Of a stretch of DNA of 64,000 nucleotides, positions 1 to 11,385 are shown in pieces. The stretch's first letter is position 1; the number at the start of each line of letters is the position of its first letter. Origin of the DNA: Chrysaora quinquecirrha (taxonomy: Eukaryota > Cnidaria > Scyphozoa > Semaeostomeae > Pelagiidae); assembly GCA_014526335.1 (NCBI GenBank), contig JACTAT010000200.1, positions 727,108-791,107 of the forward strand, given 5' to 3'. The position numbers and the translations under genes were made by a program. The notes below the pieces were generated by a model. That model saw only the letters and a program-made list of their open reading frames with translations, made no database searches and was not told the DNA's origin.

Positions 1-170
1 TGTGCAGAACATCATGTCCAACAAGGAACTCTCCCATGTTTAGTATTCCTTTCAAAGAGCCATCGTAGTTTTCAATTCTTAAACATTGCAGATTACCGCA
101 TTTTCTGAAGGGAACTGATTGGATGAACAAAGTTAATTGTTTCTCATGGCTATTGAATTTTTGATACACA
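1..170 (-). CDS. KDZ/HMGXB3-like gene copy A, partial exon at window edge
   Basis: On the minus strand the first ~150 bases give an open frame running off the left edge. It contains a C-x4-C pair (KCGNLQC) followed by NYDGSLKGILNMGEFLVGHD. The same arrangement, a cysteine pair then a D-G-x(n)-N-F/M-x-(D/G) stretch, occurs in copy B at 50.6-50.9 kb (YYRYQETDHGVHNFDD). In KDZ-class proteins this kind of cysteine cluster sits between the SWIM finger and the transposase core. The exon is the likely continuation of the SWIM exon at 563-1052. No stop interrupts it inside the window. The upstream splice acceptor is not certain. Confidence 0.4.
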
Positions 171-562
171 GACATTTAACATAAATTCTAGTATCAAAAA
201 GACATTTGTGTCTGTTCGTACATAAAACAAGACCAACAATTTACTAAACAGAACTCAAGAAGTTAGCGAAGGATAGCAGGTGCAGAACAGCTCGATGGAA
301 TACACTTATCTCTTCTTGTTGTGGATCATTAATTATTTTCCAGTTCAGAGGTCTAGGAAATTCAAGGCACTTTTTCTTCAACGATCTGAAACACTTATCT
401 ATCGGTCATTGTGTAAAAATTATATTTGCCTGAAATTAAGTTGACATATCCTAGACACTGCATTTACTTTACAACTGTTACAAAGAAGTGAAAAGAATCA
501 TTAAGGTATTCTTAATATGACAAACTCCTAGTGGTTAGCGAAACACTGAAACGGGAACCTAC

Positions 563-1052
563 CAAAAACTTCTATGATGTTTTTTAGAGTGACAAGCTTT
601 TTGCTGTCTTGGGTCCATTGCACAACAGACTCGCTGTTACAGGACGGGCATACTGCATTAGAAAAATCTGGCACTAGTCTATAATCATCTGGATTGATTT
701 CTTCCATTATTCCTCTCAACATTCCACTGAAAATTAAGCGCTGTGACCGTAGAGGGTTGATATGAATAGGCTTTGTAGAAACAGCTTGTCGGATGTATGT
801 TTGAGGGAATGAAGACTTTAGAGACTCATGGGCGGCAACCATGTCAACCATAAAGTCGGGTGATGGTACAGTTTCCATATCAAGGAGCTTTCGTAATCCT
901 GCAATGTGCTGACAAGAGTGTCGTCCGTCTGAACACGATAAACATTTAAAACCCCGTCTGTCAACTCCAACGACCCCAAATTGTCGATCTGGTTGCCTGA
1001 CACAAACAAGTGACTTGCTAGAAAATGGTAGGTCGACAGCAGTAGGGAGCTC
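563..1052 (-). CDS. KDZ/HMGXB3-like gene copy A, SWIM zinc-finger exon
   Basis: A 490-base exon is fully open, with acceptor TTGAAG before GAGCTCCC near 1053 and donor GTAGGT at 562. It contains a SWIM-like zinc-binding motif, KCLSCSDGRHSCQHI (C-x2-C-x5-C-x-H), and later a second pair, VCPSCNSESVVQW. SWIM fingers are DNA- or protein-binding modules. A SWIM finger followed by a CxxC cluster is known from KDZ-type (Kyakuja-Dileera-Zisupton) transposases and the vertebrate HMGXB3 family. Unlike copy B (49.1-53.4 kb) this exon has no frameshift, so copy A may be a younger transposon copy or a domesticated gene. The transposase core itself would lie left of the window. Confidence 0.5.
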
Positions 1053-1784
1053 CTTCAAGAAAAAAATAATAGCTAACATTGCAATTAACATGCAGGAACA
1101 AAACAACTGCAAACGAACTAATCATAAACGCAAGTTTACAATTTTGTGCAAGATAACACTGTGTTGAAGATGTCACACGGGAAGCATCCTTCTCGACAAC
1201 ATGGGCTGAACATATTTCTTAGATTTAAATAGAATTGCCAATTTTTTCTTTTTAACTAGCTACATGTTCTAATAATACATTTCAGTTTACAAATTATAAC
1301 TAAGGTGAATATGCCTCCTGGTGAACCGTCGGCAAAGGTATAGAAAGCATTAGAGAAGTTGCAATAACTTTAAGGTGAAAATGCTGTAGAGAAAATCGAT
1401 TGGTAGAGTACAGAGTACATTGCAACAAACCTTATAATTCCAGTGAATATCATCTATGATGTAAAAGATACAACTTATGTGAGATAGCATTGCAAGTGTT
1501 TGTCATTTAATAAATATGTAGCAGAACTGGACAAGGAGAGGGGAAAGGGGCACAGCAGATGCTGTATTAATATTGATATTGATGTTCACGTTGATTTAGA
1601 TATGTTCAACATGAAACGAAACCCCTTTCAAGAAGGTCAAGAAGCTATAGCTAAGTAACAAGTAAGTAAGAAGCTATAGTAAGAAGTTATTTACCTCACC
1701 AAAATCAATATAAAAAGTTATCAAGCTAAAAATAAAGCAATAGCAATTCATGCAGCCGTACCACCATCTGTTGTTGGCAGAGTA

Positions 1785-2373
1785 CCATTCTGCAAATCCC
1801 ACGTACAAACGACTTTTTTGCAGACTCTCACATGCAAACATTCTTGGTATCTCCGCAGCAACATGGACTGGAAATCTGTGGAATATCAGTATTTGGTTAT
1901 CTATCTGCATTTGATGAAAGCGATATAAATTGACAATTAATTTCAAGAACAAATGAAAATAAAGAAACAAAATAACCATCTGAGCTCTGACTAATCTCTC
2001 TAGATAACCTGTCTAGCAAATCACACAGGGCCTGATTACATGAGCAGCTGTACTGCCAACCTACAGTATCTGTGAATTTCATTGAAATTCTCTTGATTAT
2101 GCAAAATTGATTTTGCTAAAATGTAAAAAGGATGCAATTTTAATAATGTAAAAAGTAAAAAGGATGCATTATTCCTCTCAACATTTAACTGAAAATAAAT
2201 TTCCATATTAAATAGATAATACGGAAATTTCATATAAATGATTTCCGTCCCATACTTTTAAGGATTTGGTTGAAGCGTCAAAGTCTTGAATGAGAATCTC
2301 TGTGTGCCCATCAAGAAACAAAATTGATTTTGCTTGAAGTGCTTGAAAGAGATACGATTCTTCAACGATTTTC
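1785..2373 (-). CDS. Possible upstream exons of copy A gene
   Basis: Three short minus-strand open patches look coding and lie upstream of the SWIM exon in the same orientation. They are ~2373-2208 (55 codons, including LFLDGHTEILIQDFDAST), ~2060-1977 (CSCNQALCDLLDRLSREISQ) and ~1874-1785 (after TTCCACAG, ending near a GTACTC). I do not recognise a domain. They could be exons joining to the SWIM exon, but reading frames across the proposed introns were not reconciled. The alternative is chance open frame in AT-rich sequence. Confidence 0.25.
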
Positions 2374-2399
2374 TCCTATAAAAAATTATTCAACTTTGA

Positions 2400-2794
2400 A
2401 AAAATGACTCCTTAAGTACAAGTGATTTAAAAAAAAAGTTAACTATTTCTGGTTTGAAGATGAGGACGCTGAAAAAAAGGTTGATGACGGGACACAACAA
2501 GAGCTTTGTGGAGAAATAAGAGCTGTAAAAACAGTATTAATTATAATGTCACCAGACTTTGTTGTATCAAGAAAATGGAAGGAACCAAAGGGACGAGGGT
2601 TTATGGTGGATTTACAGTCTACATCAGACTACCATGATCGACGACAGTGCTTCACTTTGGACTTCATGATTAAGTTCTTCATTGGTGGTGGTGCTAAAAC
2701 ATTGTATCAGTTTTATCAAAAAGAAAGTAGAGACAAAGACAACAACAACAACAAAGTTAATTGGAAAAATTTGGAATGGGAATGGAAAGCTTAA
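2400..2794 (+). CDS. Unrecognised open frame, 131 codons
   Basis: From just after a TGA at 2397 to TAA at 2792-2794 the plus strand is open. It begins with an acidic patch (WFEDEDAEKKVDDGTQQEL) and then a mixed hydrophobic stretch (VLIIMSPDFVVSRKWKEPKG). The first ATG is at 2546, so if coding it is more likely an internal exon than a complete gene. It lies opposite the minus-strand exons of copy A. No motif was recognised, and no matching exons were found upstream or downstream on this strand. Confidence 0.25.
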
Positions 2795-3215
2795 ATTGAA
2801 AAAAAACGAAAAACGCTAGATTTTTTATGTTAATGTTCGTAGACTGTATGGTGTAGAATTTAGAGAATCCGTTTTAAAGGAGACTTTCCGTTTAGGTAAA
2901 GCAGAGGATAACAGAGATATATTTGTAGATGACAGTGCAGATTTTGGCACGATTTCGAAATGCCTGATTTTTCTATAAAAGTAGTCTATACTTTGGTAGA
3001 CTTGAGAAATAACTAAGAACACCTTATTTCTGTCATTGTATGCACATAAAACATAGTTTTCAAAAGCGGTAGCGATAGTTTTTCAAATAAGAGTTATGGA
3101 TATGTTTGGGAATATTATGACCCATCAAATATTGTTGTGTATCTTTGTTAAAGAAATGACGATTATTTACAATTGTAGAAAGTCTTCATTTTGAATGTCA
3201 AAGCTTGTTTCATAT

Positions 3216-3990
3216 TCAGTTTAACCATTCCTGGACAACACTTGATCTTGCATTTTTCCTTGTGTAGTGATTTTGACATAGAAAAGTCGAAACAGCCTCT
3301 GCATTTTTTTCAAACTCGTCTTGGCTAGTACTGTTGGTGGTAATAGTTGGACATCGGGATGGGCAAAATGGTAAGACCTTGCAGCAAATGTACAGAGGAA
3401 CTGCTTTTCTATTGGCGAAAAATGTACAAAAATTGAGTACATCTTTGAATGTATGACATACATTGTTATACTTTGCAGAACAGTACATATCTAAATTGTT
3501 CATCATCAAAGTTTGAATTGCTAAATGATATGTGTGGATGTTGATGGGAAATTTTCCACAATCTCTTTCTGTCTTTCTTGCCTCTATGTCCAAATCAGTG
3601 CATCAATGTTGAAAAGATAGCCATCGGCATAATAGCTAATAAAAAGTTGATCATCAGACAGATAAACAGAGAAGGTGAACGTTTTTTTCCAGAATGCTGA
3701 AGAGATCATGCAGCCTGCTGTACGGCAACGAAGTGTGACTTTGCAAAAGGTCATTGTTTAGTTTTAGACCATGCAACGAATTCATTACGAGACCTTCTTC
3801 GATTAGTCTTTCAATAATTCTGTCCATGTTTAAGTAATAGCTTTCAATTCGACCTTCAAAGTCCTTGTTTATGTTCTGGTACTCAAAGAACCTTTCAAGG
3901 ATGCTATAATACATAGTTAGACTGTTGACTTTTGGAGCTATCAACTCACTACCCCACTGCCGGTTGTCGAATCCATGATTTAGAGATATC
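3216..3990 (-). pseudogene. Unrecognised coding relic with two single-base slips
   Basis: After an acceptor TTTTTTCTAG near 3990 the minus strand encodes a helix-rich stretch (ISLNHGFDNRQWGSELIAPK onward). It reads through about 100 codons, shifts frame at an A7 run near 3683, continues as VYLSDDQLFISYYADGYLF, then shifts again near 3595 into a frame reading to TGA-type stops at 3216 with several cysteines (CCKVLPFCPSRCP). Both slips restore an open frame if one base is added or removed, so it was coding until recently or the assembly has errors. No family is recognised. It could be the 5' part of the copy A gene. Confidence 0.35.
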
Positions 3991-4009
3991 TAGAAAAAAC
4001 AATGCACTT

Positions 4010-5355
4010 CAATAAGCAAGTATTTTCCAGACTATATACATATAGCTATATAGGCCATTCTTTTAAAAAAAGCTATTTTTATCTCTCGTTATAAAAAATG
4101 ACACGTGATCCGGCACGCTTATGATTATCAAAATTATAATCTAATCTTACAAAATCATGAAAGATAGCCAGATCTTTATGAATTTGCGAATTTTAATCCT
4201 CTTGTCAAAAAAGTTGACAGGATAGAAGCAACTCTAGAAAAACGCTTTTTGTAACTTTATGGTTAAGAATTACAAAATCATAAGAATCAAAGATATTTCC
4301 GTTTCAGTTAACTATAAATAACCCAAAACTATAAGCTTGTAGTAGATCTGCACCAGACACTCAAGCGGACGGTCGGGAAGAGAGAGAGAAGTGGCAAAGA
4401 GTTTTAGGAAGAGGAATCTCCACAGCAGCAGCCTTGTGGTATGAAAGTCACACCATGTTGTCTTTTATACCTTTTATTTTAAACTGTGTGTGTAAATAAT
4501 ATGATGATTAACAGTGGGCTCCTTCAAGATATTACTAGAGCCATATGTAATCTAAATTGTACAGAATGAGAAGAGCGTAGAGCTAGTTATGAAAGAGAGA
4601 TCCCAAAATATTGACTTATATTAAAGCATGCTAAAAGCCTTTGCGAAAAGTCACGAATATTGTTCTTGTCCATCTGTGAAACACTACATTGGAAGAGCCC
4701 ACTTTGAGTGTTTGAAAGCAAAAAAGTACATGCGGGTGAGTCAGTTTAGCTGTGATGAAAATAAACTACCATTGTATATCTACTTCATAAAGCAAACGTA
4801 TTTTATTAATGACATTAATATCAAAGAGTTCAATTTTAAAGTTTTGATTCCTGTTAGAATAGTAGACAGTAGTGAGAGTGTCATCAGTGATAGGCCGTTT
4901 GCTGTGATATGTTTTTGTGAACTTTCATTAAGCATATCTTGGAACTGAAATTTCTTCAGATAACTCACCACTTTCGAATATGCTGAATCCAAATCTTCAA
5001 AGTTCCCACTCCGTGGAGGCGCAGTTTTTTAATTATACTTGTTTTAATTTTCATATTTTTCATGAAAATTTTTAGTGTCCGCCATTTTCAAATACTATGC
5101 TCCTAGCGAGAACGAGGCTGCTGAATAATGGCAGCAACCGTTGCCATGGAATTTAGGAAGCTTTTCAACATCAACAGAGAAAAAATTCCAATGTCAAGGA
5201 CAACAGATTTTATGCAGATGCAGATAACAGAATTATAATTATAGAGATCTAAGAAGTGTTGCGATAGGGAAAGGATTTTTTTGTTAGCACATTTGTTTCT
5301 GGCTAAATAGCAATATGAATAAACGGTGTAGACAAACAAAAACTGTTTTAACAAT
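4010..5355. other. No confident gene; AT-rich spacer
   Basis: Both strands carry only short opposing open frames. A minus-strand patch at ~4992-4780 (SKVVSYLKKFQFQDMLNESS) is weakly coding-like after an AG at ~5000 and might be an exon. The plus-strand frame at 4628-4948 overlaps it and looks like its shadow. No repeat or RNA gene was seen. Confidence 0.3.
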
Positions 5356-5359
5356 AATA

Positions 5360-8300
5360 CTAGGCTTCTTCTTCACTTTCGTCACTGCATGAAATGTCGT
5401 ATTCAGAATCATAAGAATCTAAGTCATTCTCTTCATCTTCGGCACATTTTACATTTTTGCATCCACTACATTTGCAAAGATCCGTACAGGTGAGAGTTGC
5501 CTTCTTACAGGAACATCGATTGTTTTCGCACCCTTTCCTGCATTTGGAAGCTTGGAAGATTTAGCTCTGCGAGGTCTGCGTGTCGCCAGATATAACACTG
5601 GTAATTTGCTCGCTCAATGTGCTGATCCAGTGAATCTGTGTTGGGAGGGAGAAGCTCCTCGTCACATTTGCCATCTTTAAATAATTTGAATCTTACTTCG
5701 TTGACAGTATGAATATCTTTGCATCCATATAAATGGCAGACAAACTTGTGCAAGCCGATCTTGAGCTCTTGAGATGGTGGTATTGTCGTTCCCAAAAGTC
5801 CGAAGATGACTGCATATTCCGAAGACTTCCTAGCTGTTTTCAAAACGGTGGTTTTGCCTTTTCCATAAAAAGCACTCACAGTATCACAACCTGAAACAAA
5901 CAGAATTCTACTGTTTTCTAAATGATGAATTTCGCTGTTTCAAGCAGAAGAAATTGGCAAACAAGTTATACAGAAATGGGAAAAAAATTTCACAATGTAA
6001 AATTAGATTGTAGAAAAAACGAGGCAAAAGATAGCAAAAATGTCACTGCTTGATTAGTTATACCTGTGAATGCATGGAGACCCATGAGCGATGAACACCA
6101 GTTGTCACCAATTGATTGTCTAACTTTGTCTAAAGATAATATTCTCTTCAATCTACCAGTGCCTGTTTCGAAAAATAATTGCAGCTCAGATTCAAAGTGG
6201 AATTCATTGCGATCACGAATACGTCAGTATCTGGACTTTTAATAATAACATTACTGTATGTGCGCGAGGCATGTTTGGCATGAAGTATCAGCTGGGTATC
6301 TGCTTCTTCATGATCACAGCGCAGCTCTTCAATACTGGTGCTAACTATTTCATTATTCACGGCTATCAGACGATGACAATAGTTTTCATGCGTGACGAAC
6401 AGCTCTATGTTCCGCAGGAGCCTTCCTTCCAAAGTCTTCCATGTGGTAAACAGAAATTTTTGCAGTTCTTCTTTGTTATGACCAGATGAAAGAAATTTTT
6501 TCCACTGTCTTGGAACCTTTTGATGTTCACTGTAAATTTGAATTGTTTGGCTATTTCCACCAGCGCGTTTGTCCCTCTCCAAATCCTTTATGCTTTGAGC
6601 GGGATACCTGAAATTATAGTCACTTTCTAAAATTGATACATTTATTAGTATGTGTGAACGGGATAGCAATGTTTTATTTTCACTAGATCAGGACAGCTAC
6701 AAGAATCCACAGACATCTAAATCAGTTCATCTAAAAATCTGTTTAAATTCGTTATATAGGGTGAAGTTGAACAATATCTAATATACGCAGATTATAGTTA
6801 TCATTATAGATATCACAATACCTGTCACATACAAAATCCACTCTTCCTGCATCTGAAGCACTAGCAGTGTCAATAACTTTGACGAGTAAATTTCTTGCAA
6901 ACTCCCTGAATGTATTTGCAGTGTTGGGCAACATTTGTATGACTGCCATTCCATCAATAATGAATGCTTTCTCATCTGCAATAGTTTCTACATGACAATC
7001 TGATACTTCAGCTTCAATAGTGGTCAATAATTTTGATTTGACTGTTTTGATGAGCTTGCCTTCGGTTGTTGCCAGTGAATTTGGGTAAGGTCTCAGTGAA
7101 TAGCATAAAAAATCTTGCAGGTCTAAACAATTTCACAATTTTTCTTTTTTGTTGTAACTGTCTTGGACAGTGAGGTAAAAGTCGGCAAGTTGGTCTTCTA
7201 TATGGGATTATATATATCAGGCTTGTCGCAAAGGATTTGGTTTTCCATGAATTCGACTGCAGCACTTTCACCTTTTTCATACATGCTTTTCATATCAGAC
7301 TTGATTATTGCAGTTGCAACGACTCCACTGGACAAGTGAATCAATGCTTCATCATTGTGCGAAAAAGGATTAACCATTGCTTCGATAGTCTGAACTATTT
7401 CATTCACTGCTTTCCGGTCAGAGGTTGCTCTGGTTTTATCCAGGTCGTTCCTTTTCCTGAAACAAGCATTAGTTTAATGATTTCAACATTGACATTTGTA
7501 TTGCTTGATATGATATTATATGATATCTAAATTCCGTCTATAATGAATTAGATATTCAGGGCGGTGTTCAACTCCTTAAGATGGCATAAGATTTTAATTG
7601 GTGTTACCTCTTATTGCTCGATACATTGGCCATTATTTCACATTCTCTGGTAATTGCTGCTCTTTCACCTTGGGCAGTTATCCAGCGATGCATCGCACCT
7701 CTGTTCAATGTCATGCCTACTAACTGTTCGATGGTCATGTCACATGTGACTCTTGCAAATCCATACCTGTTTTGCCTCTGAACGGTCCAATCATCGCAAA
7801 TGTTTTCAGCTACATCTGTGACAAAGTGTATAACATTAACCATGACTATATATCTATATATAATGTTTATACACTCTGCTACATACTGTTTTAAATTTAA
7901 ATGGATATTAGAAAAAAGACATTTTATTACTTTATTAAAGCTGCAATCGATGCAGTTATTCCAATCCTACACATCAGGTATGAAATCTAGATTATTAACA
8001 AATGTTGGTAAAAAATGCAAAATTTTTAACCAATGAATGGTCTATGTTGCAAAAAGCAGCCAAATATGAAAATCTCAAATATGCAAACAAACAACTGGAA
8101 ATAAAACAAAATCGATACATACAAGGATGCGTCTTATCAAGTTGTGTCATCTCAAGCCAGTAACAGGGAGCATAACGAGCATAGTTAACACTATCCGTGG
8201 CAAAGAACCAGGGAATCATTGATCTTAAAGTACTCAGATGTAATTTCCAATCAGACGTTCTTGTGGCTCTAATGAACAGTAAAAGTAGCTGCACCATTTC

Positions 8301-10476
8301 TATGTAATTTGACCACAGTGCGAAGGTTGGGCTCTGCTCACATCTTTCATCGATAAATTTTTGGAACTCATCTTGAAACTTCTTGAATTCATTATTTTGG
8401 CATGTTTCGTAGAAGCTTTTCTTCTTGATACTTTCAAGGAGTTTGTAACCAAACGGGGAAATATCCAGTCTATAAGCATCGTTTTCCAACAAGGATTCCA
8501 AAAAAGCTTGAATTTGTAACTTTCGCATTGCTTCGAAGATTAATTTGTGGGCTCTGATTGAACAATTGTAATGTTTTCCAGTCAGGACCCCATTCACTGA
8601 TCCCACAGTAACGACATCCGACTCTATCATGATGTCCTAAAAACCACAATTGAATTTCTCAAAGACACAGGCATACATACGACAAATGATATTAAAAACC
8701 AAATGGTTTCACCTCTAAATATCTGTATTTGAGAAAGTGACTAAAGAAAAGCATATTGTATACCAAATTTGCTTACCTGTAGTCCTGCATCTTTGTAAAT
8801 TTTTGCAATCGCAGTACAGAATGACATCGTTGTGTGGAAGTCTCCAAGCCTGATCACAAAACGTTGTTGAAATGCAGCTCTGTTCCATCTTACCAATTGT
8901 GCCTTTGCATAAAGAGCTTCATCAAAAACAAGCACAATTTCTGAAAGCTGGAGACGTTCAGCTATCGAATTGCTATTGATAAGCAATGTATTTCAGTTGC
9001 CATCTCTGTTACTGGAGCGCCTAGCACAGGTAGGTATCCTATTTTGGTGACGTCTCTCACTTCTTCTGTCAATATGACGTTGAACCCAGTCCAACCAGGC
9101 AAGCAGTATGAGTTTTCTCTGTCAGTCATTTTAGCGACAATGTAAGCCAAATCAATCCGTTTTGCTTCATCTTGAACTCGAGAGTGACTGTTTTCACTTA
9201 TTGGCTGTTCCAAACTCTGTAATGATGGGCTTGCTCTTGTTTTGCAAGTATACGGAGAAATGATTTTCTCGGGCGCTCTTACCGTGCGAATCTTTTTGCT
9301 CACTGTTGCTTTTTTCCTATATGTTGTATCACCTTCTTGTATTATGATACCATTAGCAACATGAGTAGTTCCTTTTCCACTGGCTGTCTCCTCTCTAAAA
9401 TCATTGTTATCCCAAATAATTGTTATAAAAGTCCCTTGATTGATGTTTCTGGGAATAGCGATGTCACTCTCCATAGTGCTTGCCAATGAGAAAGCAGAAT
9501 CATGTTTGTACACTGTTGAAGGAGAGACACAGTGACCTAAACCATGAATGATTTTTAACAGCCGATTCGATCCAGTGATTTGCTGCACTGCCATCCCTAA
9601 AGACAATGATTTCTCGGTCTGCTTTCTACCTTTCGATTCAGCATAAACGAGGTTTTGAGCAATAGAAAGAACCTTTGCTTGTTCATCGTCAGTGACAGAA
9701 ACTTTTTCGTCTATGGATGGTTGTTGTGAATATCCTATGGCCCAGCATAAAAAGTTGAAAAGCTTTGTAGGAATCGAAGTGTAAGCCGAACTCATGGTTA
9801 AGTCGTGTGAATCAGGGGGCCAAATTGAACCAATGCCCTCACATTCACCAATGAGTTTTTTCACTTCTAAAGCAGCAAGAAACAAATTTTGAAGACTACA
9901 ATTTTTATCTTGAACTGCATCTGGCACACAGTACTCAGATTCACTATCATCTTCCTCTTCATACTCTTCGTCGTCTGCATCAATAAGATTGTCTGCTACA
10001 TCACCTGCTGCTATACTATCTGCGTAAACCAAGGTCCCTTTTGTCATCCTTCTGGAAGGATGAAACACAATCTGAGGATATCTTTTCTGGATTCTAACTT
10101 TTAGCCTAGCAGCTTGGTAACTGATATCTACAACATTGTCTATCTTTTGGATACACTCTTTAAATGTCTTAAGCAGAAAGCGGAGAAGCAAAATTTCTTG
10201 GTTTTCCAGCAGTCTAGTCTCAATGGTTTCAATGCAAAACTGGTCAAATGCTCTGTCATAAAGTGAAGGACCAATGTCACTGGGCTTGTTTGGGAGACAT
10301 TTTGTATACCTCTGGTAGCACCGGTTATGATACCTTGCTTCTAGGGCCACGCAATCTTTTTCCCGAATATGAATCAAAACAGATTCGTCGCCTTTTGTAG
10401 TTGCAACTGCTTTCAAAATACCGGCTGTTAATGTCTGGGTCAATGATAGATCTTGACGAATTCGTTTTTTTGTCCT
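5360..10476 (-). pseudogene. Academ-like DNA transposon gene (XPG/FEN-like nuclease, CXC cluster), multi-exon, degenerate
   Basis: Eight minus-strand exons line up end to end: 10476-8990, 8990-8777, 8636-8123, ~7800-7609, 7456-~7020, ~7020-6822, 6609-~6096, 5890-5360, most with clean AG/GT borders. Motifs in order: YHNRCYQRYTKC; IIWDNNDFREETASGKGT; IVLVFDEALYAKA; LRSMIPWFFATDSVNYARY; FIIDGMAVIQ; DHEEADTQLILHAKHA; SPDTDVF; GCDTVSAFYGKGKTT; and a tesmin-like CXC cluster, CENNRCSCKKATLTC. The spaced acidic residues suit an XPG/FEN-type PIN nuclease. Academ transposases are described as carrying an XPG nuclease and a Cys8 cluster, so Academ is my inference. Damage: frameshift near 8990; TAG near 7203 and further stops to ~7100 with a frameshift; frameshift near 6195; probable deletion before the CXC cluster. 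The first exon upstream of 10476 was not found. Confidence 0.65.
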
Positions 10477-10792
10477 CTGTAAAAAAAGGAGAAGAATTAT
10501 CATTAATTGTTAATGTGAAGTTTGCAATTTATGGTTCTCCAGCATTTTTGCAGTTTTGCAAAAATTGTCGGCCATATACTCTTAGGTGCCAAATAAACGT
10601 CCCCCGTTTATTATTTTTGAGCTTTTTCCCCACCCCCGGACCTTAGTAGGACCCCCATTGGATAAATTCAAATTTCTCATTTGCATAACAATAGGGACTG
10701 ATTGTCGCTCATACAAGTTGATTATACCCATACAGTTGTAATATATGTGTCTATATATACACATTATGTCATATCTAGTATGTCTAGTAACT

Positions 10793-11385
10793 ACTATATA
10801 TAAGTCTTATACTTTATGATACACCACAGGCAGCACATAGAATCTGTATATAGGGTTCCGAAGGTTCCGAAGGTTTCGAGGGTTTCAGTACTGTATATAA
10901 GTCTTATACTTTATGATACACGACAGCCAGCTCATAGAATATGTATATAGGGTTCCGAGGGTTCCGAAGGTTTCGAGGGTTTCAGTACTGTATACAAGTC
11001 TTATTCTTTATGATACACCACAGCCAGCACATAGAATCTGTATATAGGGTTCCTAAGGTTCCGAAGGTTTTGAGGGTTTCAGTACTGTATATAAGTCTTA
11101 TACTTTATGATACACCACAGCCAGCACATAGAATCTGTGCTGGCTGTGGGGAATATAGGGTTCCGAGGGTTCCGAAGGTTTTGAGGGTTTCAGTACTGTA
11201 TATAAGCCTTATACTTAATAATACACCACATCCAGCACATAGAATCTGTATATAGGGTTCCGAAGGTTTCGAAGGTTTCAGTACTGTATATAAGTCTTAT
11301 ATTTTATGATACACCACAGCCAGCTCATAGAATCTGTATGTAGGGTTCCGAGGGTTCTGAAGGTTTCAAGGGTTTCAAGGTTTCA
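10793..11385 (+). repeat. Minisatellite, 97-bp unit, about six copies
   Basis: The anchor TAGGGTTCC recurs at 10851, 10948, 11045, 11156, 11253 and 11341 (spacing 97, 97, 111, 97, 88). Each unit holds GGTTCCGAAGGTTTCGAGGG, then a GTACTGTATATAAGTCTTAT block, ATGATACACCACAG and CAGCACATAGAATCTG. The 111-base spacing comes from an extra 14 bases that build a perfect hairpin (see 11115-11149). The units differ by a few substitutions. An open frame through the array comes from the repeat and is not a gene. Confidence 0.92.
11115..11149. repeat. Perfect 14-bp inverted repeat inside the 97-bp minisatellite
   Basis: CCACAGCCAGCACA at 11115-11128 is followed by a 7-base loop (TAGAATC) and its exact reverse complement at 11136-11149. 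Only one repeat unit carries the second arm, which accounts for its extra length. Confidence 0.9.

Noticed and set aside
6271..6489. 72-codon plus-strand frame
   Set aside because: Antisense to the Academ-like exon containing DHEEADTQ.
10941..11255. 104-codon plus-strand frame with repeated FRRFRGF-type sequence
   Set aside because: It is translated minisatellite (97-bp unit) with no start context or family.
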